Origin: an uncultured Calothrix sp.
GTDB lineage: Bacteria; Cyanobacteriota; Cyanobacteriia; Cyanobacteriales; Nostocaceae
DNA: 15,952 nt
Direction of reading: 5' to 3'
Assembly: GCA_937884685.1 (NCBI GenBank)
Contig: CAKZYM010000894.1
Location: forward strand, 1 to 15,952
The notes under the pieces were generated by a model that saw nothing but the letters and a program-made list of their open reading frames with translations, did no database searches and had not been told where the DNA came from. Shown one piece after another: positions 15,448 to 15,952 of the stretch (position 1 is the first letter of the stretch; each line of letters begins with the position of its first letter). The position numbers were made by a program, and so were the translations under genes.

Positions 15448-15952
15448 CAATCTTGATGTTGGGTTACGAAACAATAATAAACATTCTATTTACCGTCTTT
15501 AAATTAGCTTTTCTGTTTAACTCAACCTACTAATTAATTTTATTTAAATAACTTTCTACGTTGTATATAGAAGCTGTTCAAAACAACGCAGGAAAATTTC
15601 TTTATATTAAACCAGATTTATTTCTATTTTCCCGTACAAACGAAACATGTAAATCGTATTTCATAACTCTAATAATATTGGATGCAACTGAATTCTGAGA
15701 ATAATCTATATTGATAATATATTCTTTGCGATTGATTAGAATAACTAAAGCTTTGAATGTAAATTTAGTCAAAGTTTCCTGACATTCCCAAAAATAGATT
15801 ACGATTTGACAAGGGTTTTGGGTCGCGGTAAATTAATAATCTATGGCGACGTATATCTAAATATTTTCAGAAGCTAAAAACCCTATAAAAACGTTGGTTT
15901 AATTAAGAAGATAGTAGAGGATTGCAGTCTACTTAATATAAACAAGTTTTGC
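15448..15952 (+). repeat. Long dispersed repeat, copy B (runs off the window)
   Basis: Same orientation as copy A, offset 7602, no gaps. It preserves the hairpin CGTTGT...ACAACG in the first core and the nested stems in the second. The frame corresponding to the 63-codon frame of copy A ends early at a TAA (15875-15877), which argues against protein coding. Its right end lies beyond the window. Confidence 0.8.

Noticed and set aside
1..15952. CRISPR array, transposase, integrase, toxin-antitoxin or restriction system
   Set aside because: No regularly spaced repeats of CRISPR type and no protein with the relevant motifs. The only nuclease-like protein stands alone.

Overview
The window looks like chromosomal DNA of a filamentous cyanobacterium, probably a low-GC member of the Nostocales (Calothrix/Rivularia-like). 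The genus is inference. The support is two copies of the HIP1 octamer GCGATCGC (1446-1453 and 8813-8820, both inside genes), bilin-lyase-type GAF sensors, a giant Ser/Thr kinase - ATPase - histidine kinase fusion, AT-rich spacers, and the short tandem and palindromic repeats that litter these genomes. No tRNA, rRNA, CRISPR array, transposase or phage gene is visible.

Layout. (1) 9-1682, minus strand: a heme-dependent oxidative N-demethylase-like protein (DUF3445) lies downstream of a small orphan PD-(D/E)XK nuclease-fold protein; a degenerate TAACTCC-type tandem repeat fills the gap. (2) 2104-4740, minus strand: an 878-residue protein with three near-identical GAF domains. Each has both cysteines of a DXCF cyanobacteriochrome, followed by a coiled-coil tail with no recognisable output domain. 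(3) 5499-7589, plus strand: an exported S9-family prolyl oligopeptidase-like serine peptidase with an intact catalytic triad. (4) 7590-8688: about 1.1 kb with no convincing gene, built largely from repeats. (5) 8689-14241, minus strand: the 1850-residue trifunctional kinase. It is divergent, across 47 bp, from (6) 14289-15110, plus strand, a ferritin-like 'metal-dependent hydrolase' (PF10118 type) with a membrane segment. (7) 15111-15952: a repeat-rich spacer with palindromic elements and a second copy of the long repeat from region 4.

The genes do not form an obvious pathway. The common theme is signalling: two large multi-domain sensors, plus enzymes with likely heme or diiron chemistry. 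The two observations most worth pursuing are the triple DXCF-type GAF protein without an effector, and a repeat of at least 505 bp (7846-8350 and 15448-15952). By hand count the repeat copies are about 87% identical with no indel. They contain two strongly conserved cores, one with nested stems where a paired double change is seen. A shorter third copy of the repeat's left end forms a hairpin just after the stop codon of the giant kinase.
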